Shown here: positions 45,696 through 55,090 of the stretch, one piece after another
How positions within the stretch are numbered: position 1 is the stretch's first letter
How the letters are laid out: the number at the start of each line of letters is the position of its first letter
Assembly (NCBI RefSeq): GCF_002844395.1
Contig: NZ_CP025197.1
Location: 3,100,001 to 3,164,000, forward strand
Direction: 5' to 3'
Origin: Acetivibrio saccincola
GTDB lineage: Bacteria; Bacillota; Clostridia; Acetivibrionales; Acetivibrionaceae
Length of the DNA: 64,000 bases
Notes under the pieces: generated by a model
Seen by the model: the letters and a program-made list of their open reading frames with translations, nothing else
The model's database searches: none
Told to the model about the DNA's origin: nothing
Translations under genes and position numbers: made by a program

Positions 45696-47282
45696 CTAAC
45701 TTTCTGAAAGCTTGCGGTTTTTATTAAATACAATGGATATACCTGCAAGAAGAATACCTGTAATTACCCAAAAAATCACCATGACCCTAGGATAGTACCA
45801 GATATATTCTACAAGTGCAATAACCAATACTCCTGATAATGCTGACACACCGGCAATTAAAATATTTTTCATCTCCTTTGTGGAATCTGCCAGACAAATA
45901 ACGGCGTTTTTTATTGTCCTGTAAATAAACCACAAAAAGCTCAGCAACGCAACAATACCCATTTCAATCCATATTTGCAGGTACAGCACATGGGTGTGCA
46001 GTGGTGTAGCCTTTGTATACTGATGGTAAGTATTTACCACCCTCATAAATACATTAGTTCCAAGACCTGTACCCCATACTGCATGGTCCTTTAGCATAGG
46101 GAAAACTGTCTGGAGTATTTCCACCCTGTACTGGGAAGAGGTATCCCCTTCGGTATTAAAAATAGTCAGTATCCTGTAATACACATGGCTTGGCAGAAAT
46201 GGTATCATCAAAATGCCCCCTGCTATTACAAAAGGAATAAGTCTTTTTTGTGCAAAAAAGGTAAATACTATAATTGAAACTGCAAGTCCTATCCACCCGG
46301 ATCTGGAGCCTGTATAAAACAGTGACACCAAAGGTGGAAGTGCCATTATCAAATAAACACATTTTTTAAAAAAAGATTTAGAATTAAATATAACTGCTGC
46401 AAAAAAAGGAAGAGTCATTATAAGTACCTGTGAATAATTATTGGGATTTGCCATTGTGGCATATATCCTCCCCGGAAGCCCCTCGCTTTGCTCTATAGAT
46501 GTCAGGGAAGGGTCAAATGCCACCGCATCAGTCACTACCTGCCACATTCCATAACAACCTGCTATAAATACTCCTGCCAGCATTATTTCAATAAATGTTT
46601 TTAATGCATTTTCAGTTCTTAAAAAACTCACCATTGACAATACAAGCATAAAACAGGTGATGTAAAAAGCCAAAAAATTCACACTTTCAAAAAAGGTGAC
46701 TATGCATGAAAAGACAACGGTAATTGCAAAAATCACCAAAGTAAAATCCATTGCCTTTACGTTAAACACCCAGTTTCTCTGGATAATTGTATTAATAAAA
46801 ACCAGTGCCATAAGAATAAGAGCTATAATCAAATTATACCTGTTATTCCACTTAGCATGAGGTACAATCAGCATAAGTACCATAAAAAGTCCTGCTATTA
46901 TCTCCATTTTAGAGAGAATATTTCTCACAAGGGTTATGATTTTGCTTTCTAAAAAAACATCTTCAAATTTTAAATATACTTTTTTTAAAAGTCTTGAGGG
47001 AAAGTTCACAGCTGCATTTATTGCAGTAAAAACCAGGCTTTCCTCATACCACTTGGCCAATCTTCCCTTCCTGAAGAAAAACCCTAATATGGCACTGTTA
47101 TATAAAAGCTCAGTCATCTTTTTCATGGCACGTCCGCTGATGCTGTTTTCGTAAAATAAATTCAATTTTTTAAATGCATTTATAATAAAATCTAGAATTT
47201 TTTTAAAAAAACTGTTTTCATAAGAGGAGTCAATCCTGTTTATTATGAAAAACATAATTTTTACAAAAACACTATCACACAT
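45696..47282 (-). CDS. O-antigen ligase/polymerase family membrane protein
   Basis: About 528 residues with an N-terminal soluble stretch (about 110 residues) and 10-12 membrane helices. The periplasmic loop motif YTGSRSGWIGLAVSI and TGLGTNVF in the big loop are typical of the Wzy/WaaL (PF04932) family. It joins or polymerises lipid-linked surface glycans. ATG 47282 is chosen because AAGGAG lies 8 bases upstream and overlaps the end of the DUF4330 gene; an earlier GTG also reads in frame. It belongs to a glycan operon with DUF4330 and a GT4. Confidence 0.9.
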   Translation of the reverse strand: MCDSVFVKIMFFIINRIDSSYENSFFKKILDFIINAFKKLNLFYENSISGRAMKKMTELLYNSAILGFFFRKGRLAKWYEESLVFTAINAAVNFPSRLLKKVYLKFEDVFLESKIITLVRNILSKMEIIAGLFMVLMLIVPHAKWNNRYNLIIALILMALVFINTIIQRNWVFNVKAMDFTLVIFAITVVFSCIVTFFESVNFLAFYITCFMLVLSMVSFLRTENALKTFIEIMLAGVFIAGCYGMWQVVTDAVAFDPSLTSIEQSEGLPGRIYATMANPNNYSQVLIMTLPFFAAVIFNSKSFFKKCVYLIMALPPLVSLFYTGSRSGWIGLAVSIIVFTFFAQKRLIPFVIAGGILMIPFLPSHVYYRILTIFNTEGDTSSQYRVEILQTVFPMLKDHAVWGTGLGTNVFMRVVNTYHQYTKATPLHTHVLYLQIWIEMGIVALLSFLWFIYRTIKNAVICLADSTKEMKNILIAGVSALSGVLVIALVEYIWYYPRVMVIFWVITGILLAGISIVFNKNRKLSES

Positions 47283-47287
47283 AAGGA

Positions 47288-47785
47288 TCACTCCTTCTTG
47301 TCTATGCTGTAAATCCTGCCCTGCACCACTGCTTTTCCGAATCTCAATGTAAGTGTTCTTCCCACTGCATACTCATAACCGCCAATAGTAACGGTGCCAA
47401 CATCATTTAATGTACCCGTCCCCTCAACGGTAAAGTAAAAGGAGGAATAATTGGGGGTGGAAGATTGCACCACTTTCCCATCTGCAGTTTTTACATATGT
47501 TACAGACTCACCTGTAACTATGTCTGTAACATTTCCAAAAGACGTTCCCCTGTCAAAATCCCTTGCCAGATCCCCTATTTGTACTGCATCAACTGCATAA
47601 TCAGGTGCTTCTTCACCATAAAACTTAATCACTATTGTATCCGGTGTCCTTCCAATGACAGCACCTCCTGAGGATCTGAAAAACATATGCCATACACCTG
47701 CTGTTCCTGCAATTATAACTGCCAGGATCAAAATATCTATTATGCTTATTTTCCCAAATAATTTCCCTTTGCTATCAATGATCAT
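47288..47785 (-). CDS. DUF4330 domain protein
   Basis: 165 residues with an N-terminal membrane helix (about 16-34) and an extracytoplasmic beta domain (YGEEAPDYAVDAVQIGD, TFGNVTDI-like, YEYAVGRTLTLRFGKAVVQGRIYSI). This is the DUF4330 family, commonly found in clostridial surface-polysaccharide clusters next to a ligase/polymerase. The gene overlaps the next one by coupled start. Role unknown; probably aids export or assembly at the membrane. Confidence 0.88.
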   Translation of the reverse strand: MIIDSKGKLFGKISIIDILILAVIIAGTAGVWHMFFRSSGGAVIGRTPDTIVIKFYGEEAPDYAVDAVQIGDLARDFDRGTSFGNVTDIVTGESVTYVKTADGKVVQSSTPNYSSFYFTVEGTGTLNDVGTVTIGGYEYAVGRTLTLRFGKAVVQGRIYSIDKKE

Positions 47786-47801
47786 ACCTCTACACCTCTT
47801 G

Positions 47802-48902
47802 TCAATTTTTTAAACTTTCTTTGTATAAATTATATGTTTCATTTGCCACCTTATCAAGATTAAATTTTTCTTTCACCGCTTTTAGCGCATTTTTCCCAAA
47901 CTCATTTCTCAATTTGCCATCTTCCATAAGCTTATTTATAGCCTGTGCCAGCCCTTCTTCATCATTATACTCCACAAGTATGCCACAGTTGGTCTCTTCA
48001 TTTATTATATCCCCGTTTCCTGCCACATTAGTGGCAATAACAGGAATACCACATGCCAGCACTTCTATTATGGCAAAGCTTAGAGCCTCGTGCTCTGATG
48101 CATTTACGTAAAGGTCGCTGCCGTAAATAAGGTTTTTTATATCCTCCCTAAATCCGGTAAATATAATATCATCACCAAGCCCCAAATCCGCCACTTGTTT
48201 TTTGCACTCTTCAAGCAGGGGGCCGTCATTGGAAAGAATGCACTTAAACTTCCTTCCCGTCATTTTTTTAAGCCGGTGAACTGCATTTATCAAAAATTTA
48301 TGTCCCTTGTCGTGGGCAAACCTCGAACCACACAAGAATACAAATGTGTCATCATCTATTCCAAGTTCTTTTCTTATAGTGGATTCTACAGGTGTACCCC
48401 AATACTCCACATCCACACCGTTAAATATTACATGAATCTTTTTGCCCCTTATACCATTTGATATCATGACATCCTTTCCCCTGTTGCAAACGGCTATAAT
48501 GTTGGATTCTAAACTTGTTAAAAGCCTGTTTGTAATTTTTAAAACAGGACCGTTTTTCATGACAAAATGGTTGGTGTACATCACTTTTACCTTTCTGTTT
48601 AAAATCCTAGATAAAAGGGATATATAATTTTCCCTTAAAAACTGGGTGTGAATTAAATCTATATCAAGCTTTTTGCAAAGCTTTGAAAGCTCTCTTACAG
48701 CCTTTAGGTCAAAAGGATTTTTCATCTCTATCCTGAAGGTCTCAACTCCTAAAGCTTCAAGCCTTTCAACCAAAAGCCCGTATTCATTGTACGCAAAATA
48801 TGCTTTTATCTTTTTATTATTAAGCTTCTCAATAAGGGTTTGAACATATCTCTCTGTCCCCGCCTTGCCTGCATGGTTTAGTAAATATAAAACCTTTATC
48901 AC
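47802..48902 (-). CDS. GT4 family glycosyltransferase
   Basis: 366 residues, with the two Rossmann domains of GT4: LLNHAGKAGTERYVQTLIEKL at the N-terminus, HTQFLRENYISLL, NGVDVEYW, then SEHEALSFAIIEVLACGIPVIATNVAGNGDII, which contains the EX7E donor-binding motif. It transfers a sugar to a lipid-linked surface glycan. GGAGGTG precedes its ATG. In an operon with DUF4330 and the ligase. Confidence 0.93.
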   Translation of the reverse strand: MIKVLYLLNHAGKAGTERYVQTLIEKLNNKKIKAYFAYNEYGLLVERLEALGVETFRIEMKNPFDLKAVRELSKLCKKLDIDLIHTQFLRENYISLLSRILNRKVKVMYTNHFVMKNGPVLKITNRLLTSLESNIIAVCNRGKDVMISNGIRGKKIHVIFNGVDVEYWGTPVESTIRKELGIDDDTFVFLCGSRFAHDKGHKFLINAVHRLKKMTGRKFKCILSNDGPLLEECKKQVADLGLGDDIIFTGFREDIKNLIYGSDLYVNASEHEALSFAIIEVLACGIPVIATNVAGNGDIINEETNCGILVEYNDEEGLAQAINKLMEDGKLRNEFGKNALKAVKEKFNLDKVANETYNLYKESLKN

Positions 48903-48981
48903 CTTTTCACCTCCCTAAGGTCTCCAAATTTTTATTCATATAAATATCTACTTGCATTATACAACATTATTTGTATTTAAA

Positions 48982-49563
48982 CTAATCCTTATTTTTCTCT
49001 TTAACATTTTTATTTTCTTTGCTTTCATTTTTTCTTTCCTGATTTCTATACCTTATAACTCTTGCAGGATTTCCACCCACCACTGCATATTCAGGAACAT
49101 CCTTGGTAACCACCGCTCCTGCCCCTATAATGGCACCCTTTCCGATTGTCACCCCGGGCAAAATAATAGCCCTTGCGGCAATCCATACATCATCCCCTAT
49201 TACAACGGGTTTTTTAGGGTCTGTTTGAAGCATCATGGGTATGTCAAGCCTGTCATTTCTGTGGTTTTGGGTAAATATCATAACATCCGGCCCCATCATT
49301 ACATAACTTCCTATTTTTAAAGGTCCGGTAATTCTGCAATTAAGTCCCAGTCCTGAATTATCCCCAATTTCAATATCCCTTCCTGACGCAAAAAATGCCC
49401 CATGCTCTATATTAATATTCTTACCTGCCTTTTTAAATATTCTTTTGCATAAAAAACGCCTGATTCTTTTGGCACCAAGACTATAGGGCATGTCAGAGCC
49501 GGGAAGGTGCCTGGCTATAAAATAATATAAAATAAGACATATATAGTAGCTTATTTTTTTCAT
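48982..49563 (-). CDS. Hexapeptide-repeat acyltransferase
   Basis: 193 residues with left-handed beta-helix repeats (IEIGDNSGLGLNCRI, PVVIGDDVWIAARAIILPGVTIGKGAIIGAGAVVTKDV) of the maltose/galactoside O-acetyltransferase class, and a lysine-rich C-terminal tail. The extra N-terminal hydrophobic stretch (about residues 3-17) may anchor it to the membrane. It likely O-acetylates a surface sugar. AGGAGG precedes the ATG. It is upstream of the GT4 gene on the same strand. Confidence 0.92.
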   Translation of the reverse strand: MKKISYYICLILYYFIARHLPGSDMPYSLGAKRIRRFLCKRIFKKAGKNINIEHGAFFASGRDIEIGDNSGLGLNCRITGPLKIGSYVMMGPDVMIFTQNHRNDRLDIPMMLQTDPKKPVVIGDDVWIAARAIILPGVTIGKGAIIGAGAVVTKDVPEYAVVGGNPARVIRYRNQERKNESKENKNVKEKNKD

Positions 49564-49849
49564 ATACTCCTCCTGAAAACCCGCCTTTAGTATTTTATAA
49601 TGTTTTTCCTTAGGCTATTATCCCATAAAATCAGCTTAAATTCCATATACATTAATGATTTTTGTCTTTTATAAAATATATTATAAACCTTGTATATTAA
49701 ATTTTCTTTAATAAATAAGCGGTAAGCTTGTTAATAATTATATCTCATGATAAACTAAAAAGCATAGTTCTTTCATTTGTTACAAAATTTATATAGTCTA
49801 CAAAAAGGAGAACAAACCTATCAGGATGCAATATGCATAAAAGAGTAAT

Positions 49850-50743
49850 TTAAATGAAATACAGTATAATTATACTTGTAACTACCCACAAAAGTATATT
49901 TATCATAAGAGGGACATCGGACAGCACTGTCTCTTCCGGACTTCCCCCTTCCTGCTTTTGATATATTATATACTGGTACCTGAAAATCCCATACAGCACA
50001 AAGGGTATGGTAGCCATCATGTAGTAATTTTCTGAATTGGATGAAAAAGTATACAGGGAATATGCCATTACAGTGGAGGCGGTTACTATGGACAGCATAT
50101 TGTCAATAAACTCCAAAGAATACTCCTTTAGTATTTTCCTGTGTGAATCCGCATCTTCCTGTAAAACCGTAAGCTCATTTCTTCTTTTGCTAAATCCCAA
50201 AAATAAGGACAACAAAAGGGTACACAGCAATATCCAGGGTGAAATATATACCTTTATTACCAAAGCTCCTCCAATTACCCTTAGTAAAAAACCTAAAGCT
50301 ATAGACATTACATCCAGTATAACCCAGTGTTTAACAACCAATGAATAAAGCAAATTATTTAAAAAATACACAAGTATTACAATTCCCAGAAAGAAATCAA
50401 CTTTAAAAGAAGCAGCCAGAGAAAAAGGCAGCAGTATTATGAGAAAAACTACAGCTTCCTTTGGGGTTATAATCCCTGATGCAATAGGTCTTGTCCTCTT
50501 TTTAGGATGAGCCCTGTCTTTATTTACATCAACAATATCATTTAAAATATAGACACATGCAGAAATCAGACAAAAAAGCAAAAACGCCAGAGTTGTTTTT
50601 TGCAAATAATCTTCATCAAAAGCATGACCTGCAAAAACCAATGCTGCAAAAACAAACAGATTTTTTATCCACTGCTTTGGCCTTGCAAGCTCAAGAAAAC
50701 CTTTAAGTTTTGCAAAAAAACTTATCTTTTGAGATTTAATCAT
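49850..50743 (-). CDS. UbiA family prenyltransferase (decaprenyl-phosphate phosphoribosyltransferase-like)
   Basis: 297 residues, eight or nine membrane helices. First aspartate motif NDIVDVNKDRAHPKKRTRPIASG and the KRRNEL segment resemble 5-phosphoribose decaprenyl-phosphate synthases (UbiA-like DPPR synthase) rather than menaquinone enzymes. It may make polyprenyl-phosphoribose for arabinose- or ribose-containing wall glycans, which fits the surrounding genes. The start has GGGAG upstream, and a SAM-like alternative is not seen. Confidence is high for the family, moderate for the substrate. Confidence 0.85.
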   Translation of the reverse strand: MIKSQKISFFAKLKGFLELARPKQWIKNLFVFAALVFAGHAFDEDYLQKTTLAFLLFCLISACVYILNDIVDVNKDRAHPKKRTRPIASGIITPKEAVVFLIILLPFSLAASFKVDFFLGIVILVYFLNNLLYSLVVKHWVILDVMSIALGFLLRVIGGALVIKVYISPWILLCTLLLSLFLGFSKRRNELTVLQEDADSHRKILKEYSLEFIDNMLSIVTASTVMAYSLYTFSSNSENYYMMATIPFVLYGIFRYQYIIYQKQEGGSPEETVLSDVPLMINILLWVVTSIIILYFI

Positions 50744-50875
50744 TTCTACACTCCCTAAAGTATTTTAATCTTAATTTCAATGTCTTATTATATCACTTGA
50801 TTTTTGCCATTTCCAGTACGGAATAAGTGGCAAAAGTAAGTGCAAAGGTTGTCGTAAGTTAGCATAAAGTATTAA

Positions 50876-50905
50876 TTGTGGCTCATCTTCTACATATGCT
50901 ATAAT
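50876..50905 (+). promoter_or_regulatory. Promoter of the MocR-type regulator
   Basis: TTGTGG (50876-50881), 18-base spacer, TATAAT (50900-50905). The ATG at 50910 lies only 5 bases after the -10, so the transcript would be leaderless or start just before the second ATG at 50922. Confidence 0.55.
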
Positions 50906-50909
50906 TTAC

Positions 50910-52388
50910 ATGGTGATAAAAATGCTTGAATTATTTAAATCAATTAAATTAGATAAAAATTCCGGCGCTCCTTTGTACATGCAGCTTTTTAACGTAATTA
51001 GCAGCATGATAGATAAGGGAACTCTTTTGCCCCGGACTAAACTTCCTTCTATAAGACAAATGGCTTCTTTGCTGGATGTAAACACCGTGACTGTAGTAAA
51101 CTGCTACAGGCAGCTTGAATTAAAGGGGTATGTATATGCAAAAAAGTCCAGCGGTACCTATGTATCCACTGTACTGCCCCCAGTTGATAAAAAAGAGTAT
51201 ACAAATAAATATGACTATGTAGATAAAAATGTTATACTGGATGAGATTTACCCTGGTGAAGATATTTCCATACTAACCAGCAAAATAAGGTTTGACAAGA
51301 AAACCATTAACTTTGCAAGTGCCACCCCTTCTTCAAACCTGTTTCCTGTAGAGGATTTTAAACTGGTTTTAAATGAAGTTTTAGACCGTGATATGGGAAA
51401 CGCCTTTAACTATCAGGACAGCCAGGGGTACCGGCCCTTACGCTTTTCCATATCAAACTTACTTAAGGAACATAGTGTCAATTGTTCTGAAGATGATATA
51501 ATAATAGTTTCCGGTGCACAACAGGGAATTGATATTATTTCAAAAACCCTTTTAAAGGACGGCGACCATGTCATAACAGAAAGTCCTACATACAGGGGTG
51601 CTGTTGCTGTTTTTAATTCAAGAAGGGCTGTGGTAACAGATGTAGAGTTAGAAGAAGACGGGCTTAACCTTAATTTACTTGAATATCACCTAAAAAAACA
51701 CAGACCAAAACTTATTTATACCATACCTGCTTTTCAAAACCCAACAGGTGTCTCCTATTCAAAAAGTAAAAGAAAACAGCTGGTTATGCTGGCAGAAAAA
51801 TATGATACATATATAATTGAAGATGACTATGTAAGCGAACTGGATTTTGAAAATAAAAACTTTAAGCCCGTAGCATATTATGATAAGTCCGGCAGGGTAA
51901 TATATATAAAAAGTTTTTCTAAAATATTTATGCCCGGCTTAAGGTTTGGGTTTATGGTGGTTCCACCCCATCTTAAAAAGCATATTTTAGGTGCAAAGCA
52001 CGCAACGGACATTTCAACTTCCGGACTTATACAAAGAGCTTTGGACCTTTATATACGAAAAGGATTTTGGCATAAGCACTTTTATTCCATGTATGAAACT
52101 TATAAAAACCGCTACACCAAAGTAGTTAACTCTTTAGAAAAATACAAAACGGACAATATTTCTTACAAAAAACCCGGAGGCGGTCTTAATATATGGCTCA
52201 AGCTTCCCTACAACTGTGTGGTAAACAGCCTTTTAGAACGTGCAGCTTCAAACAATATAGTTTTTACCCCGGGAAGAATTTTCTTTAGCAGCACCTCTTC
52301 TAATCTAAACAACATAAGACTTAGCTTTGCAGCAGTTGAAGATGATAAAATAGAAGCAGGAATAGAAAAGCTCTGCAAATTAATATGA
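50910..52388 (+). CDS. MocR-type regulator (GntR HTH plus aminotransferase domain)
   Basis: 492 residues. An N-terminal winged helix (APLYMQLFNVISSMIDKGTLLPRTKLPSIRQMASLLDVNTVTVVNCYRQLE, about 20-70) is followed by a fold-type I aminotransferase with the PLP lysine in IKSFSKIFMPGLR. This is the PdxR/MocR class that controls amino-acid, GABA or pyridoxal genes. The start could be ATG 50910 or ATG 50922 (GGTGA 5 bases upstream). The convergent nucleoid-protein gene ends 10 bases after its stop. No target gene can be named from neighbours. Confidence 0.93.
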   Translation: MVIKMLELFKSIKLDKNSGAPLYMQLFNVISSMIDKGTLLPRTKLPSIRQMASLLDVNTVTVVNCYRQLELKGYVYAKKSSGTYVSTVLPPVDKKEYTNKYDYVDKNVILDEIYPGEDISILTSKIRFDKKTINFASATPSSNLFPVEDFKLVLNEVLDRDMGNAFNYQDSQGYRPLRFSISNLLKEHSVNCSEDDIIIVSGAQQGIDIISKTLLKDGDHVITESPTYRGAVAVFNSRRAVVTDVELEEDGLNLNLLEYHLKKHRPKLIYTIPAFQNPTGVSYSKSKRKQLVMLAEKYDTYIIEDDYVSELDFENKNFKPVAYYDKSGRVIYIKSFSKIFMPGLRFGFMVVPPHLKKHILGAKHATDISTSGLIQRALDLYIRKGFWHKHFYSMYETYKNRYTKVVNSLEKYKTDNISYKKPGGGLNIWLKLPYNCVVNSLLERAASNNIVFTPGRIFFSSTSSNLNNIRLSFAAVEDDKIEAGIEKLCKLI

Positions 52389-52398
52389 GGCGGGAAAT

Positions 52399-53409
52399 TC
52401 ACCGCCCCGTTACAATCTTTCCTACATTTTTAATTAAGATGGATACCGTACCATCCGGGTTGTTTATAAACTCAATTTTATCAGTCCTGTTTAGAAATTC
52501 TAAAGGAAATTTTAATTCAATGCCTGAATCTGTCTTTATTTTCTGCATACTGAATTTTTTCTCAACTAATCTTTCAGGCACCACTATTTCTTTTTCATAA
52601 AGCCCTGACTTTGATATTTCCTCCATGTATTCATTTTTAATTTCTAAATTTCTGTCATAAACCTTTTGGGCAATATCTTCTATATCTATCCTCTCATTTT
52701 CCTCTAAGCTTTCACAGAAAGCTTTTTTGATCTCCATGGTTTTTTCAAAATCATCATCAAAATACTTTTTATTTATGTCCTTAGTTACTTTGTCTAATAT
52801 TTTAAGCTTTTCATTTACAGACAGATCACTTTTGCATTTAAGAAAGTACTTGCTAAAATAAAATTCCTTTTCACCGTTTATCTCATACTTTTTCTCAATA
52901 ATCCTCAATGAATAATCAGAAAGATCTATTAATGCACATTCTTCAACCCTCTGGCTTTCAGGGGGAAGCAGCGTTTTATAACTTATAATTGTGTTTATAT
53001 TGCCATCTTCACAGTTATTCACCCAATGGGTAAATGCAGATTTATAATTGAGCTTTAAAATTGCTAAATGCTCTTTTTCTTCCTCTTCAAAAATACAACA
53101 AAGTAAATCTGCCGGTGGAATGTCTATATTTTTTTGCATAAATGCAAATAGAATATTTGCCATATTTGACGTCATTGAAAGAAAGTTGTCCTCATTAAGG
53201 CTTTCCACCATTATATATATTGGATTATCATCCTCTATAAATTTTGCTTTTTTTGTATTTGGGTCGTCTATAATCTTATGTATATGTTTTGATATATAAT
53301 TTGACAACTCCTCTGTTATTTCAAGTTCACCTTTAGATATAACGGGCATGGATGCTTCTGAGTCTAAAACATGCAAAACTGCCCTTTTTATTATAATCCC
53401 GTCGCTCAT
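52399..53409 (-). CDS. Nucleoid-associated protein (PF04245 family)
   Basis: 336 residues. It has the NdpA/YejK-type layout: an N-terminal domain starting IIIKRAVLHVLDSE, a middle helical region with KEHLAILKLNYKSAFTHW, and a C-terminal beta segment GIELKFPLEFLNRTDKIEFINNPDGTVSILIKNVG typical of the 37-kDa nucleoid-associated family. Its role is DNA binding or defence-related in different bacteria. It has a weak ribosome site (GGGG about 9 bases before ATG 53409). It is 18 bases after the DJ-1 gene and probably co-transcribed. Confidence 0.88.
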   Translation of the reverse strand: MSDGIIIKRAVLHVLDSEASMPVISKGELEITEELSNYISKHIHKIIDDPNTKKAKFIEDDNPIYIMVESLNEDNFLSMTSNMANILFAFMQKNIDIPPADLLCCIFEEEEKEHLAILKLNYKSAFTHWVNNCEDGNINTIISYKTLLPPESQRVEECALIDLSDYSLRIIEKKYEINGEKEFYFSKYFLKCKSDLSVNEKLKILDKVTKDINKKYFDDDFEKTMEIKKAFCESLEENERIDIEDIAQKVYDRNLEIKNEYMEEISKSGLYEKEIVVPERLVEKKFSMQKIKTDSGIELKFPLEFLNRTDKIEFINNPDGTVSILIKNVGKIVTGR

Positions 53410-53427
53410 TTTTCAACCCCGCAAAAA

Positions 53428-53976
53428 TCAATTGTTATAAATCATATCTTTACTTAGTTTATCTGAAAGTTCTTTTCCTTTCAATATCTCCACCAGCTTT
53501 AATGAAAAATCCAATGCAACACCGGGTCCTCTGGATGTGATGAATTTTCCGTCAACAACCACCTTTTCGTCTTTTACTTTTGCCCCTTCAAGGTAAGGTT
53601 CAAACCCCGGGTAGCAGGTAGCCTCTTTACCGGAGAGCAGCCCTAGTTTTCCTAAAACCATTGGCGCTGCACAAATAGCTGCAATATATTTATTTTCCTT
53701 TGCACTTTTCTTTAATAATTCTGCCAACCTGCCATCATTTTTAAGATTTTTGGTCCCCGGCATACCTCCGGGCAGTATAAGCATATTGGCATCTTCCAAT
53801 TGCTTTTCATCAAATGAAATATCCGCCTTTAAAACAACATCCCTAGAGCCCTTTACTTCCAAGCTCTCTGACATGGATACAGCTTTAATGTCAATTTCAG
53901 CTCTTCTTAAAGTATCAATAGCAGTTACCGCTTCAATTTCTTCAAATCCTTCTGCCAGAAAAATATATGCCTTCAT
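53428..53976 (-). CDS. DJ-1/PfpI family protein
   Basis: 182 residues with the class I glutamine-amidotransferase-like fold: LAEGFEEIEAVTAID at the N-terminus (catalytic glutamate about residue 15) and the nucleophile cysteine in IAAICAAPMVLGKLG (about residue 100). Such proteins are thiamine-path, protease or deglycase/redox-stress relatives; the exact activity is not determined by sequence. AAGGAG precedes the ATG. It is first in a pair with the nucleoid-associated protein gene. Confidence 0.93.
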   Translation of the reverse strand: MKAYIFLAEGFEEIEAVTAIDTLRRAEIDIKAVSMSESLEVKGSRDVVLKADISFDEKQLEDANMLILPGGMPGTKNLKNDGRLAELLKKSAKENKYIAAICAAPMVLGKLGLLSGKEATCYPGFEPYLEGAKVKDEKVVVDGKFITSRGPGVALDFSLKLVEILKGKELSDKLSKDMIYNN

Positions 53977-54305
53977 AACAAAAACTCCTTTAACTATAAT
54001 TTTTTTTAAGACTCATAAAGAAGCATCCATGCTTAAGTTTTAACAAAATGCCAATTATCTACTCCTATTATAAATATATATCACCCTAATTTCAATGCAG
54101 GAATTTTTCTTAATGTATATTAATTTTGCAAAATATTGATTTTCAAAATTAATCATCTAAATTAATTATCTATATGTTAACATTATATCATTAAAGAATT
54201 TTCATCTGTTTTTATAATATTTTTAATTAAATGTCACAAAGTAATAATTTTTTACGTTACAGGGGTGAAAATGCATTTTCAGTTCACAAAGAAAGGAGAT
54301 TGTTA
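53977..54305. other. AT-rich intergenic region
   Basis: Between the minus-strand DJ-1 gene and the plus-strand chimeric gene. AT-rich with a run of polyA/T, no coding frame; the ribosome site AAAGGAG at its end serves the 54306 start. Confidence 0.5.
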
Positions 54306-55034
54306 ATGGATGAAAGCAATTTAGGTGCCGATTTTTCCAAAGGGGATGAAAAAGCACTTTCAAATATCATAAATACATACGGCCAAAGACTTTTAATGAA
54401 AATACATCTTCCCAAAATAGATTTTATGTACATTTCAAATATCGGCTATATTGACGGCAGGCTCCATATTCAAACCAAGTGGTCAAAAGACAATATTGAC
54501 GATCATGGATATTTTTACTTTGATAACATCTCTGACAAAAAAATAAGTTCCGGAAACATTTACTACAGCGTGACCAAATCAGGTACTGCTAAAAATGGCA
54601 GGGATTATGTGGAATATATTTTTGATGTGCAAAATTTAGACTTGGAAAATGCAAAACTTAAAGGGCATTTTGTAACTAACGGCAACTATGTAACAGGAAA
54701 TTGGAAAGTTTCGTTTGAAATGCAGTCAGTGAATGAAGAAAAAAGTTTTCCCTGCAGCATAGACTTAGATTCATTTCAAATAGATAATATATCAATTTCC
54801 CCGCTAGGAGTAACTTTAACCGGTACTTTGAAAGGGAATGAAAATAAAGATGCCACCTTAGAAAATATAGATGTAGCTGTAAATTTAAATAACGGAAGCG
54901 TCCGTAAATTTGATTCAGTTATATCCGGAATGGAAAATGACAAAATTAAAATTAAATTTACATCTGATTTGCCTTTATATGTTTCAACGGTTGAATCCAT
55001 TGATATTAACGGAACCAGAGTTGAACTAAAGTAA
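54306..55034 (+). CDS. Chimera: ECF sigma N-terminus joined to DUF4179-type anti-sigma C-domain
   Basis: About 242 residues. Residues 1-30 read like region 2.1 of an ECF sigma factor (DFSKGDEKALSNIINTYGQRLL). They run without break into the extracellular C-domain of DUF4179/DUF5643-type anti-sigma proteins (IGYIDGRLHIQTKW, then KLKGHFVTNGNYVTGNWKVSFEM). Missing are the rest of the sigma factor, the anti-sigma N-domain and its membrane helix. ATG 54306 is chosen because GGAG lies 7 bases upstream. Most simply, an in-frame deletion fused a sigma/anti-sigma operon; the product has no membrane anchor, so function is doubtful. Confidence 0.7.
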   Translation: MDESNLGADFSKGDEKALSNIINTYGQRLLMKIHLPKIDFMYISNIGYIDGRLHIQTKWSKDNIDDHGYFYFDNISDKKISSGNIYYSVTKSGTAKNGRDYVEYIFDVQNLDLENAKLKGHFVTNGNYVTGNWKVSFEMQSVNEEKSFPCSIDLDSFQIDNISISPLGVTLTGTLKGNENKDATLENIDVAVNLNNGSVRKFDSVISGMENDKIKIKFTSDLPLYVSTVESIDINGTRVELK

Positions 55035-55059
55035 AGTCCCAATGGCTTTTCAATAAAAT

Positions 55060-55090
55060 AAAAAAGGAAGGGTTTAAGCCCTTCCTTTTT
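55060..55090. terminator. Bidirectional terminator between convergent genes
   Basis: A-rich/G-rich arm (55060-55072) and complementary C-rich/T-rich arm (55079-55090), with A/T tracts outside the GGAAGGG core. It ends both the chimeric gene and the GH5 gene. Confidence 0.9.
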
